A stretch of 64,000 nucleotides of DNA, taken from positions 1-64,000 of the forward strand of contig CAYSHP010000007.1 of NCBI GenBank assembly GCA_964430875.1, given 5' to 3'. Made by a program: the position numbers and the translations under genes. Position 1 is the stretch's first letter. Every line of letters begins with the position of its first letter. The DNA is from M55B127 sp035269185. GTDB lineage: Bacteria; Bacillota; Halanaerobiia; Halanaerobiales; M55B127. Of this stretch, positions 8,800 through 17,523 are shown piece by piece. The notes under the pieces were generated by a model. It was not told the origin of the DNA and ran no database searches. It saw only the letters and a list, made by a program, of their open reading frames with translations.

Positions 8800-11067
8800 T
8801 TAAAATATGTCTTTTAAACTAGAATTTATGAATCGTTCAACAATCTTTGGTGAAAATTGAGTTCCCTTATTAGAAATTAACTCTTCTAAAGCTTCCTTTT
8901 TACTTAGATTGTTCCTGTAAGGTCTTTCAGAAGTCATGGCATCCCATGCATCTGCTACCGATAATATTTGCGAAATGATCGGTATTTGATCTCCTTTTAT
9001 ACCCTTTGGATAACCATTGCCATCCCATCTTTCATGATGATATAAAATATATTCAGCTATTTCCCTTAATTCTATTGAATTCTTCAAAGTTTCATATCCC
9101 CAGACCGAATGTTTTTTAATAATAAAATATTCATTTTCCGATAATTTACCTTTTTTATTCAAAATATTTTTAGGTATTATCATTTTACCTATATCGTGTA
9201 AAAGTCCAGCCCAATAAGTCATCTCTATGATTTTTTGGGAAAGATCCATTTCTCTGGCAATTTCTCTCGAGATATTTGCTACTGTTTCATTATGCCCTTT
9301 TGTATAATCATCATGTATTTCGAGTAAATTTGTTAAAGAAATGATAACCTCATCTGTAAACTCTCTTTGCAATCTATTATAATTTTTTAATGTTAAATAC
9401 GAAGAAGCCAATCTTTCTATAGAATATAAGGTCCTCTGGGCATTTTCTGTAAACTCTTCGCTACTATCTTTTTTTATTTCTATAGACATTCGACCAATTA
9501 TGTTATCATTAACTAATATATTGACTAGTAAAGAATTTTTTATTTTTTTTATATTATTTTGGTAATGATCATACAACTTAATAGGTGCTTTATCCTTATC
9601 AATAATATTGTTATCTTCAATTTCTTTTATATAAAATTTATCATGATTTTTCATATGTATTCTCTTAATATCCAATTTATTTATATTATCAATATTATAA
9701 CCTACAGCATCAATGAATTTAGCTTTACCATTTTCAAATAAGTAAATCAACCCATGGTCTGCTTCCGGGATTAATTCCATAGATTTTTTCAAAACTATCG
9801 ATAAAAACTCTTCTTTATTAGTATCAGTTCCTATTTTTGAGATTAATTCAATGATATTTTCTAGGTTATAACTCAATATATCTAACTCTTTATAAGTTCT
9901 TTCTAAATCTTCATTCATAGCTCTTATTTCTTCATTATTTGCCTCAAGCTCCATATATTTTTCTTGTAACTCATCGTTGGCTTCCATTATTTTCTTTTGT
10001 TTTTCTTTTCTATCAGAAATATCTCTACTAATAGCCAATAAATATTTTTTTCCGTTTTCTCTATAAGCATTCAATTTAGTTTCAACCGGTATGCTTTTTT
10101 TATTCTTATTAATATGAACTGATTCATAGCTGAATTTATTTTCTTTAAATAGTTTTGTAAAAATTTTTTGATGAATTTCTTCAACTATTCTTTCAGGTAC
10201 TATTTTAGAAGGACTAATTTCTTTAAATTCTTCTCTAGTATAGCCTAATACTTCACAAGCTTTATCGTTTACTTTTATAAATTTACTGTCTTCATATTTA
10301 TCTTGAATTTCTAGTAAAAAAACTTCGTCATTAATCTTGTTGAATAAAAACTCATATTCATTATTTTTTGACTTTAATTTACGCTTAAATTTACTTTCTC
10401 TTTTTTTAAATTCCTGTATGTTTTTAAGCCATGTTTTAATTTTATACTCAACAATTCTATTGTTTTTAAACCCATCAGGCTCAATATAATAAGGATTTTC
10501 ATACAGATTGTCCTTCCAAATTATATAATGATGTAATTCAAGAATTGATTTAATAATTTCATTATCAAACTTATTCAAATTATATCTACATAAAGCAATT
10601 ACAGGATAATTATCAAAAATTTCATCATTCAACAACCACTCATATTTAATTAGTTCTTCTTTCCCTCTTTTATAGTTTAAGACCCAACTTAGTTCTCCTG
10701 TAATACTAAGCCCAGTATAACCATCTTCAATAGCTTGGGAAGATAAATTTTTCAAAAGTGTTATCATCTTATCTGCTTCAAATTGATCACTTAAAGCATA
10801 AGTTTCTTCTTTAGATAAAAATTGTAATTGTCTGGTTTTTATTAACTGACTAAAATCATCTCGTTCTTTTTGCAGTTCACTATTTATTAACTTTGTATTT
10901 GCATCCCCTTGTATATATAAACATATTTCTCCCCGTTTTAAACTGTTTTTTATAAAAGAAACAACTGGATTTAATGTTTCCTTTTCTTCCTCGTATAATA
11001 ATACTGAATGGTCGCCCGGTTCTAATTTATCCATGTTCTCCATTTTTCCAAAATGAACATTCTGCAC
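8800..11067 (-). CDS. MEDS-PAS-coiled coil-GAF-HD-GYP phosphodiesterase
   Basis: A 755-residue c-di-GMP phosphodiesterase. The N-terminal 15-185 resembles the MEDS sensory domain of methylotroph/methanogen regulators (HSVLLYEEEKE start, GLSITGELSWVL, ALCRYNLNKF). PAS follows (235-350), then an acidic coiled coil (355-405), GAF (405-550) and HD-GYP (565-750; HD at 624-625, then HHERWDGNGYP). The catalytic motifs are intact and there is no GGDEF. GTG start behind AGGGGG. The ligand of MEDS is not settled; hydrocarbon or small organic sensing is a family-level guess. Confidence 0.85.
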   Translation of the reverse strand: MQNVHFGKMENMDKLEPGDHSVLLYEEEKETLNPVVSFIKNSLKRGEICLYIQGDANTKLINSELQKERDDFSQLIKTRQLQFLSKEETYALSDQFEADKMITLLKNLSSQAIEDGYTGLSITGELSWVLNYKRGKEELIKYEWLLNDEIFDNYPVIALCRYNLNKFDNEIIKSILELHHYIIWKDNLYENPYYIEPDGFKNNRIVEYKIKTWLKNIQEFKKRESKFKRKLKSKNNEYEFLFNKINDEVFLLEIQDKYEDSKFIKVNDKACEVLGYTREEFKEISPSKIVPERIVEEIHQKIFTKLFKENKFSYESVHINKNKKSIPVETKLNAYRENGKKYLLAISRDISDRKEKQKKIMEANDELQEKYMELEANNEEIRAMNEDLERTYKELDILSYNLENIIELISKIGTDTNKEEFLSIVLKKSMELIPEADHGLIYLFENGKAKFIDAVGYNIDNINKLDIKRIHMKNHDKFYIKEIEDNNIIDKDKAPIKLYDHYQNNIKKIKNSLLVNILVNDNIIGRMSIEIKKDSSEEFTENAQRTLYSIERLASSYLTLKNYNRLQREFTDEVIISLTNLLEIHDDYTKGHNETVANISREIAREMDLSQKIIEMTYWAGLLHDIGKMIIPKNILNKKGKLSENEYFIIKKHSVWGYETLKNSIELREIAEYILYHHERWDGNGYPKGIKGDQIPIISQILSVADAWDAMTSERPYRNNLSKKEALEELISNKGTQFSPKIVERFINSSLKDIF

Positions 11068-11349
11068 GATGCACCCCCTATACTTTTACCTATAATTTCT
11101 TAATACATTTTTCACAATTTTTAACTTTATCAAGTGCATCATATACCCTTTCTTATAATTCATTAATAATTTCCTTTTTATTTAACTTTACAGCTTAAAG
11201 CTACAGTTATCATCAATATTTCGACTATATTTATAGTAGTATATTTTCTATAACTATATTTTCAGATTTGTATTAAAGAATAAGTAAGACTTCACTTGTT
11301 TCTTTTTATTATATTTTGTAAAATTTACTCATAAGAATAATATATAGGT

Positions 11350-11808
11350 TTAGTGTAAGTTTTTAATTTCTTTAAGTTCTTTATTCTTTAAAACATTACT
11401 GGATTCAATAATTATAATTAATTCATCATTTAAATTTGCAATCCCGTTAATATAATTAGCATCGATTTTTTTGGTTATTTCAGGGGCATCATTAATGTCT
11501 TTTTGATTTAAACCATTTATTCCAATAACTTCTTCCACCATAAGACCAACCAATTCATTATCGACAGATATGATAATTATTTTATTGTTATCTATATTAA
11601 TATTTAAATTAAACTTCTTATCTAAATTAATGATAGGAATTATCTGTTCCCGCAAATTGATAACTCCCTCCACATAAGAAGGTGCTTCCGGGATAAAAGT
11701 TAGTTCCTCAGTCGTAATTATCTCCCGGCTGTCCATCACATCAATACCATATTTTTGTCTTCCTAGTGCAAAAATTACATGCTGTCTATTTAGATCTTTT
11801 TCAGGCAT
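11350..11808 (-). CDS. cheW: Chemotaxis coupling protein CheW (copy 2)
   Basis: A 152-residue single-domain CheW that links receptors to the CheA kinase at the membrane array. The conserved pattern is visible: a VIFALGRQKYGIDV strand, the PEAPSYVEGVINLREQIIPI core, and VGLMVEEV. It overlaps the upstream cheW by 8 bases and starts at ATG behind GAGGAGG, so the two are translationally coupled. It is the last gene of the che operon. Confidence 0.93.
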   Translation of the reverse strand: MPEKDLNRQHVIFALGRQKYGIDVMDSREIITTEELTFIPEAPSYVEGVINLREQIIPIINLDKKFNLNINIDNNKIIIISVDNELVGLMVEEVIGINGLNQKDINDAPEITKKIDANYINGIANLNDELIIIIESSNVLKNKELKEIKNLH

Positions 11809-12307
11809 TTTTTACCTCCTCTGATGGATTATTGTTATCAAAAAGTATATCTTCTATATTAATAATTACAATCAATTTCCCTTTAGAAGTGAATACACCC
11901 TTAATATATTCTTCTTCTAAACTCTGCTTTCCATCAGTAGTTTTCTCAATATCATCAGAATTAATTGAAAGAACTTCTCTGACATCATCTATATATAATC
12001 CTACCATTATTCCATCAATATTTATTATGATTATCTTATTATTGTCCTTTTTTTTATGATTTTTCACTAATCCTAATTTTTCTTTTAAATCAATTACCGG
12101 TGTAACTTTACCTCTGATATTTATAACACCCATTACATGTTTAGGTGTATTGGGTACATTTGTTATCTTAGGCGGTTTTATTATCTCTTTCGCTTTTTCT
12201 AACTGCAGTCCATAATATTCTTGTTCCAATTTGAAAGTAAGATACTGGTTTAAACTACCTATATTTGTTTCTTTTTTATCAAGATAAATATCATCTTTTT
12301 CTGACAT
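11801..12307 (-). CDS. cheW: Chemotaxis coupling protein CheW (copy 1)
   Basis: A 168-residue CheW with the core NTPKHVMGVINIRGKVTPVI and VGLYIDDVREVL. It differs clearly from the second copy, so the two may build distinct coupling positions in one array. It starts at ATG behind AAAGGGGG, 13 bases after cheA. Confidence 0.93.
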   Translation of the reverse strand: MSEKDDIYLDKKETNIGSLNQYLTFKLEQEYYGLQLEKAKEIIKPPKITNVPNTPKHVMGVINIRGKVTPVIDLKEKLGLVKNHKKKDNNKIIIINIDGIMVGLYIDDVREVLSINSDDIEKTTDGKQSLEEEYIKGVFTSKGKLIVIINIEDILFDNNNPSEEVKNA

Positions 12308-12320
12308 TAGAAATCCCCCT

Positions 12321-14315
12321 TTAGGCTATATCACGAACATCTAATATTAAAGCTACTTCGCCATCCCCAATTATTGTAGCTCCACTTATATTTTTTACAT
12401 TACCCAGATAATCACTAAGTGATTTAATTACTATCTCTTGTTGATATAGTAATTCATTAACTATCAATCCCACTTCTTTACCACTAGATTTAACTATTAC
12501 AACGGACATCTCTTCCTGCTCAGTATAATTATTATCTCCCACTTCAATATTTAAACTCTTACGGCTGTCTATAAGGGGTATAGTTTCATTTCTTAAAACT
12601 ATCACATCATTACCCTTTACCTGTCTGATTTCCTTAGATTTAATTTTTAAGGTTTCACTTATCGCATTAAGCGGTATTGCAAATACTTCCTCATCTATTT
12701 TTACCATAAGGGCATCTTGAATAGCTAATGTTAGAGGAAGTGATATAACAATCTTAGTACCCTCTTCCTTTTCAGATTTTATGTAAACATCTCCATCTAA
12801 GCTTTTTATAGTTCTTTTAACAACATCCATTCCTACTCCACGACCAGAAACATTTGAGACCTGGTCAGTAGTGCTTAAGCCCGGTTCAAAGATAAGCTGT
12901 AATTTTTTCTCTCTGTCCATTTCTTCAAGTTCTTTTTGGGTGATCAATTCTTTTTCAACAGCTTTAGCTGTCAATTTATCTATATTAATCCCTGAACCAT
13001 CATCTTCTACTTCTATAATTATTTCGCTGCCTTTTTGATAAGCCTTTAACTTTATTTTCCCAGTTTTATCCTTACCCTTTTTAACTCGAGTTTCTGGTTT
13101 TTCAATACCGTGATCAACAGCATTTCTCAGTAAATGGGTTAAGGGATCTCCCAGTTCATCTATAATAGAACGGTCTAGCTCTGTTTCTTTACCTTTGATT
13201 AAAAAATCAATTTCTTTTTGGCTGTCCTTTGATAGATCGCGAACCATGCGGGGAAAACGATTAAACATAACTCCGATCGGTTCCATTCTGATCTGCATTA
13301 CTGTATGATGCAGTTCCATGGTTACCCTATCAAGTTGAGGCAGTATATCTTTAAATCCTTCCGAATTTATGTTCAGTGCCTCTAAGCGGGTTTTATTAAT
13401 AAGTAATTCACCAATCATATTCATTAACTTATCTAATTTCTTGATTCCCACCCTCACTGTAGAAGATACTGCAAACTTAGAAGAACTACTGTCTTCATTT
13501 TTTGCTTTTTGTTTTTCATTATCTGATTTCATATTCTTATCTGTTGATTCAATATCCATAGCAGTAATATTTATTGCTACTACATCTGTAATATTACTAA
13601 GATTATTAACTATATCTTCTCTATTTTCATTTGAAATTAATATCATTTTAACTACATCTTCTTCTATTTCTGCTTCATCTACACTTTTTATATCTGGATC
13701 TGATTTAAAGATATAGCCCATTTCTTTGGCTTCTTTCAAAACCATAGAAGCCCTAACTTGTTTAAACTCAGTAACTTTATCTAATTCAGCATTAACAGCA
13801 TAAACTGTATCTAGCTCTTTTTTGTTTTCTTGAATATTATTTTTTTCAACCTCATTTAAAGTTAGCCTTTTTGAATCAAAGTTATCATTATTATTCTCTA
13901 TATCTTGATTAGAAGTTTCTTTATGTGCTTTTCCCTCTTCTATATTATTTTCCAGTTTATGCAAATATACTTCTAAATTAAAATCATCTGTACCCTCATC
14001 TTTAATCTGCTTTACTATTTCTTCTATGTAATCTATTCCTTCAAATAAAAGGTCTATAATTTCTGTAGTCACATCTATTTTATTATTTCTAACCTTATCC
14101 ATTAAATTTTCAATTTTATGTGTTAACTCTGTCAATACATCAAATCTCATAGTTGCTGACATGCCCTTTAAAGAATGGGCTGCTCTAAATAATGAAGCAA
14201 CTACTTCTTTATCTTCGGGGTTGTTTTCTAATTTCAAGATATTATCATTTAATACCATGATGTATTCTTCTGATTCTGCGAAGAACATATCTAAATATTC
14301 ATTATTATCACTCAA
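12321..14315 (-). CDS. cheA: Chemotaxis histidine kinase CheA
   Basis: A 664-residue CheA, the kinase that phosphorylates CheY. It has P1 Hpt (about 1-110, phospho-His 47 in AAHSLKGMSATM), a P2-like docking segment (165-250), P3 dimerisation (285-345), the P4 ATPase (LLRNAVDHGIEKPETR N-box, VEDDGSGIN, GRGVGMDVV) and P5 CheW-like (about 525-664). All catalytic blocks look intact. The start is TTG behind GAGGAGG. No cheB, cheR, cheC or cheD is in the window, so adaptation genes are elsewhere or absent. Confidence 0.95.
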   Translation of the reverse strand: MSDNNEYLDMFFAESEEYIMVLNDNILKLENNPEDKEVVASLFRAAHSLKGMSATMRFDVLTELTHKIENLMDKVRNNKIDVTTEIIDLLFEGIDYIEEIVKQIKDEGTDDFNLEVYLHKLENNIEEGKAHKETSNQDIENNNDNFDSKRLTLNEVEKNNIQENKKELDTVYAVNAELDKVTEFKQVRASMVLKEAKEMGYIFKSDPDIKSVDEAEIEEDVVKMILISNENREDIVNNLSNITDVVAINITAMDIESTDKNMKSDNEKQKAKNEDSSSSKFAVSSTVRVGIKKLDKLMNMIGELLINKTRLEALNINSEGFKDILPQLDRVTMELHHTVMQIRMEPIGVMFNRFPRMVRDLSKDSQKEIDFLIKGKETELDRSIIDELGDPLTHLLRNAVDHGIEKPETRVKKGKDKTGKIKLKAYQKGSEIIIEVEDDGSGINIDKLTAKAVEKELITQKELEEMDREKKLQLIFEPGLSTTDQVSNVSGRGVGMDVVKRTIKSLDGDVYIKSEKEEGTKIVISLPLTLAIQDALMVKIDEEVFAIPLNAISETLKIKSKEIRQVKGNDVIVLRNETIPLIDSRKSLNIEVGDNNYTEQEEMSVVIVKSSGKEVGLIVNELLYQQEIVIKSLSDYLGNVKNISGATIIGDGEVALILDVRDIA

Positions 14316-14358
14316 TTTCTTTCCTCCTCTATCATTATGAACATATCACTTTAACGGC

Positions 14359-14715
14359 TTATATTATTTTATCAATTGCCTCTTTAATTCTCTTTTTGTT
14401 AAAAGGTTTCACAATAAAATCTTTAGCCCCAGCTTCAATTGCTTCTATTACAAGTGATTGTTGACCCATTGCAGAACACATTATTACTTTGGCATCAGAA
14501 TCAAATTCCATTATTTTTTTTACTGCCTCGATTCCATCCATTTCCGGCATGGTTATATCCATTGTTACTAAGTCCGCTCCATGTTTTTGATATGATTCAA
14601 AACCTATTTTCCCATTGGCTGCTTCATCTACAATCTCATGCCCATTATTTTCTAATATGTTTTTTAAATTCATTCGCATAAAAGCTGCATCATCTACTAT
14701 TAATATTTTTGCCAC
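14359..14715 (-). CDS. cheY: Response regulator CheY
   Basis: A 118-residue stand-alone receiver domain. The acidic pocket is at 8-9, the phospho-acceptor is Asp53 (VTMDITMPEMDG), and the conserved lysine is in FIVKPFNKKRI. It accepts phosphate from CheA and acts at the flagellar switch or another output. GTG start behind AAGGAGCG. It lies between mcp and cheA in the operon. Confidence 0.93.
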   Translation of the reverse strand: MAKILIVDDAAFMRMNLKNILENNGHEIVDEAANGKIGFESYQKHGADLVTMDITMPEMDGIEAVKKIMEFDSDAKVIMCSAMGQQSLVIEAIEAGAKDFIVKPFNKKRIKEAIDKII

Positions 14716-14740
14716 TTTTCATCCGCTCCTTATCATTTAA

Positions 14741-14767
14741 AAGAAGAGGCTCTAAGAGCCCCTTCTT
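14741..14767 (-). terminator. Intra-operon hairpin between mcp and cheY
   Basis: A 12-bp-class inverted repeat, AAGAAG-GGCTCT / GAGCC-CTTCTT, with a short T-rich tail (TTTTAAAT) on the minus strand. It lies 8 bases past the mcp stop. It probably acts as a leaky terminator or mRNA 3' end that gives more receptor than CheY and CheA. Confidence 0.55.
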
Positions 14768-14774
14768 GGTCAAC

Positions 14775-16847
14775 TTATATTTCAAATTGCTCAACTTTAC
14801 TAGAAAGCTTTTGTGCCATCTCTGAAAGATTTTCTGATGCTTTAACAATTTCTTCGGTTGAGGCACTTTGTTCTTCACTGGAAGCAGCTACTTCTTCTGC
14901 ATTACTAGATGCCTGTTCACTAACTGAGGCAACTTCATCTACAGCTTTTTCTACTTGTGAACTCTTCGCAGCCATATCTTCTGCTGCCTCTGTGATATCT
15001 TTAATAAGGCTTCTTAGACTAACTGCTGCAGAATCAATCTCACCAAAGGAATTCTCAGTTGTTTTAATTGCATCTACGCCATCTTCAACTGCCTCTTCTG
15101 CTTTATTCATTTGTTTTATAGTATCTTGAACACCATCTTGTATTTCATTGATCAAAGAAGCAATGTTTTCTGTTGCATCAGAAGATTCTTCAGCAAGTTC
15201 TCTAATCTCATCTGCAACCACACTAAATCCTCTGCCAGCTTCTCCTGCTCTAGCTGCCTCTATTGCAGCATTTAAAGCAAGTAGATTGGTCTGGGCCGAA
15301 ATACCATTAATCAGTTCTACAATATCACCAATTTGTTCTGATAATTTGCCCAAGTCATCTATCCTATTTGATACAGCCTGTGATTGATTTTTAACTTCTC
15401 TGACTTGGTCGATTGAATTATTTATTGAGGTATTACCTTCTTTAATATTATCCATAACATTACCAGCTTTTTCATCCATTTCTCCAGACTTTTCTCCCAC
15501 ATTATCAATTCTACCGGCTAAATCTTCAACATTCCCTTTTGTTTCTTCAATCTGAGCAGTCTGCTCTTCAGCCCCGGAAGCAACTTCTTGAATAGCAGTT
15601 CCTACCTGTTCAGCGGAGGCTGAAATCTCTTCACTGGAAGCTGAAAGCTCTTCACTAGAAGAAGAAAGGTCACTAGCGATTTCTGCCACATCTTCAATTA
15701 CACCTCGTAAATTATCCTGCATTTTATTTAATGCATTTGCTAAAGTCCCTATTTCATCCTCTGAATTAACATCAATTTTTTTAGCTCTCAAATTACCTTG
15801 AGCAATCTCTTTAGCAAACTCTACTCCGAGATTAACAGGTTTAGTAATACTTCTAGTTATTATAAATGCGATAAGGGCTCCAATTATTAAAGCAACAATT
15901 AAAGCTATAATTAAATTTCTAATTGCCGCTGTTTGCCCCTCTTCCATTTCGGCAAGTTGTAAGTCCTGTAATTCATTTGCACTAGCCAAAAATTCATCAG
16001 CTTTAGTTTCCATAGTTGCTTTATTTTGATCTTTGGTTAGTTCTATTTCATGAATTTGTTGGAATACATTTTCTGTATTATTCAATTGATTTAATATACC
16101 CTCTGCTGTTTTAATATCTTTTTCCTCATTAAAGGAATTTTTAAGTTCCGTTGCTGTTTCTTTAGCAGTTTGGAAAGCAGCTAAAGTACTGTTTGCATAT
16201 CTTTCCTGCCCTTCTGCATCAGCAAGGTTAATTATGTAATTTCTCTCCTGTCTTCCTATATTATCAACATTTTGAACCAACTGATTAGCAAGTAATAAAG
16301 TTTGAAGTTTTTGTTCGATATCCCTTATTTCTACATTTCCCATTCCACTATTCATATCAGCTATTAGTTCGTCATATTCTTCCTTTTGGGCTTTTTCTAA
16401 ACTCTCTATTTGACTTTTTAGTTCTTCTTCTACAGCCACAAATTCAGTTCTAAGTTCATTTTGCTGAAAAAGAGAGTCCGCATAAGAAATAGCGGCTGTT
16501 TTATATTGATTAGCAAGAGACTGCATGTTATCAATCCTTTTTTTATCAGCCTCTTCTTGCATTAGTTCTTTGGTTTTATCACCGCTTGCCACCATAGAAC
16601 TTACCATCTGGTCTATATTATCAATATATATTTGTTCTTCTTGTAACATGAAATTTTTCTCATTTTGTCTAATTTCCAATGTCGTTTCAGCAAAACCAGC
16701 TGCATCATTAGAAATCTGAACGTCATGATCGACATTATTTAAACCCTGATAACCCACTAATGCCATAATACCAGCTATCAAAATTAAAATTGCAAATCCT
16801 CCACCAATTTTAAACCCTAAATTTAAATTCTTAAAAAATTTTAACAA
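14775..16847 (-). CDS. Methyl-accepting chemotaxis protein (HBM-type sensor)
   Basis: A 690-residue transmembrane receptor. TM1 is at about 13-32. A long all-helical periplasmic region follows (33-308), with two related RxxEKNFML and RQERNYII helices, suggesting the helical bimodular (HBM) fold. TM2 is at about 309-330. HAMP (333-385) and a signalling domain come next, with the tip at NGISAQTNLLALNAAIEAAR. No NWETF-like CheR tether is at the C terminus. HBM sensors of other bacteria bind organic acids or purine derivatives; the ligand here is unknown. TTG start behind AAAGGAGG. It is the first gene of the che operon, about 300 bases downstream of a GEMM riboswitch. Confidence 0.9.
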   Translation of the reverse strand: MLKFFKNLNLGFKIGGGFAILILIAGIMALVGYQGLNNVDHDVQISNDAAGFAETTLEIRQNEKNFMLQEEQIYIDNIDQMVSSMVASGDKTKELMQEEADKKRIDNMQSLANQYKTAAISYADSLFQQNELRTEFVAVEEELKSQIESLEKAQKEEYDELIADMNSGMGNVEIRDIEQKLQTLLLANQLVQNVDNIGRQERNYIINLADAEGQERYANSTLAAFQTAKETATELKNSFNEEKDIKTAEGILNQLNNTENVFQQIHEIELTKDQNKATMETKADEFLASANELQDLQLAEMEEGQTAAIRNLIIALIVALIIGALIAFIITRSITKPVNLGVEFAKEIAQGNLRAKKIDVNSEDEIGTLANALNKMQDNLRGVIEDVAEIASDLSSSSEELSASSEEISASAEQVGTAIQEVASGAEEQTAQIEETKGNVEDLAGRIDNVGEKSGEMDEKAGNVMDNIKEGNTSINNSIDQVREVKNQSQAVSNRIDDLGKLSEQIGDIVELINGISAQTNLLALNAAIEAARAGEAGRGFSVVADEIRELAEESSDATENIASLINEIQDGVQDTIKQMNKAEEAVEDGVDAIKTTENSFGEIDSAAVSLRSLIKDITEAAEDMAAKSSQVEKAVDEVASVSEQASSNAEEVAASSEEQSASTEEIVKASENLSEMAQKLSSKVEQFEI

Positions 16848-17149
16848 TATTACTCCTCCTTTTAATTATTAGATCATTTATTATTTATCCCAATTTAATT
16901 AATTGGGTTTACAACCAATATATTTATATGTTTTGAAAATTGTGAAATTGAAAACAATTATTAATATTTGTAATATTTATTTCGTAATATATATTAGATC
17001 TATTAAATGTGCTGAATGGCTTTTTAGACAATTATTCTCCTCTATGATAGTTATAGCTCTTAAATACTTCATTTAAGTATAAATATTAATTAATTTATAT
17101 ATTTATTATTTTCCTGATTATGTTGATAATATTACTTAAGTTTGTAAAT

Positions 17150-17180
17150 AAAAAAATATGGCCCTTCTTTTTGGCCATAG
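17150..17180 (-). terminator. Terminator of the che-operon GEMM riboswitch
   Basis: On the minus strand ATGGCC pairs with GGCCAT around AAAAAGAAG and is followed by a T-run (aaaaaaa at 17150-17156 on the plus strand). It is the expression platform of the adjoining aptamer. The 5' arm is close enough to the aptamer's P1 to compete with it. Confidence 0.8.
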
Positions 17181-17262
17181 TATCTATGGTAACCTGGCAG
17201 TCTATTTAAAATAGACCCATAGCTTTGCGTCCTTTTCTTACGAAAAGTTTGCCTTTTTCATC
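17181..17262 (-). promoter_or_regulatory. c-di-GMP-I (GEMM-I) riboswitch of the chemotaxis operon
   Basis: Core motifs read on the minus strand: AAGGCAAAC, the hairpin TTTTCGTAAGAAAAG, GGACGCAAAGCTATGGGTCTA, then TAGACTGCCAGGTTACC. This is close to the Vc2-type consensus. It lies about 335 bases upstream of the mcp start on the same strand. Cyclic di-GMP therefore probably decides whether mcp-cheY-cheA-cheW-cheW is transcribed. Whether binding turns the operon on or off was not worked out from pairing alternatives. Confidence 0.9.
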
Positions 17263-17467
17263 ATATTATTTGATTTTATTATTTTTTATATGGTATTATA
17301 ATAACATCTATTATAATAAATAACTTATTTTTCCCTATAAACTTCCTAACTCTTAAAAATTCTTTCATATTATATCACTTTATCTATATTTATTTTATAA
17401 CAAATATTATAAAATTTCAGTAAAAAATTATAAAAATATGTTCTTTATAGTAACTTTTTGTAAAATA

Positions 17468-17497
17468 TTATCAATTTTTAGTGGTTTTGTGTATAAT
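17468..17497 (+). promoter_or_regulatory. Probable promoter of the XRE-PAS-HD-GYP gene
   Basis: A perfect TATAAT at 17492-17497 has a weak -35 (TTATCA, 17468-17473) with an 18-base spacer. It lies about 27 bases before the TTG start at 17524, leaving a very short leader. Confidence 0.5.
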
Positions 17498-17523
17498 GAT
17501 ATACAATCTGGGGGTTTTTACTT

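Noticed and set aside
14690..14878. 62-codon minus-strand frame over the mcp 3' end
   Set aside because: It overlaps the receptor gene in another frame and encodes a low-complexity basic peptide; a shadow.
17181..17262. GEMM riboswitch acting on the plus-strand XRE gene
   Set aside because: All aptamer motifs and the terminator read on the minus strand only, towards mcp.
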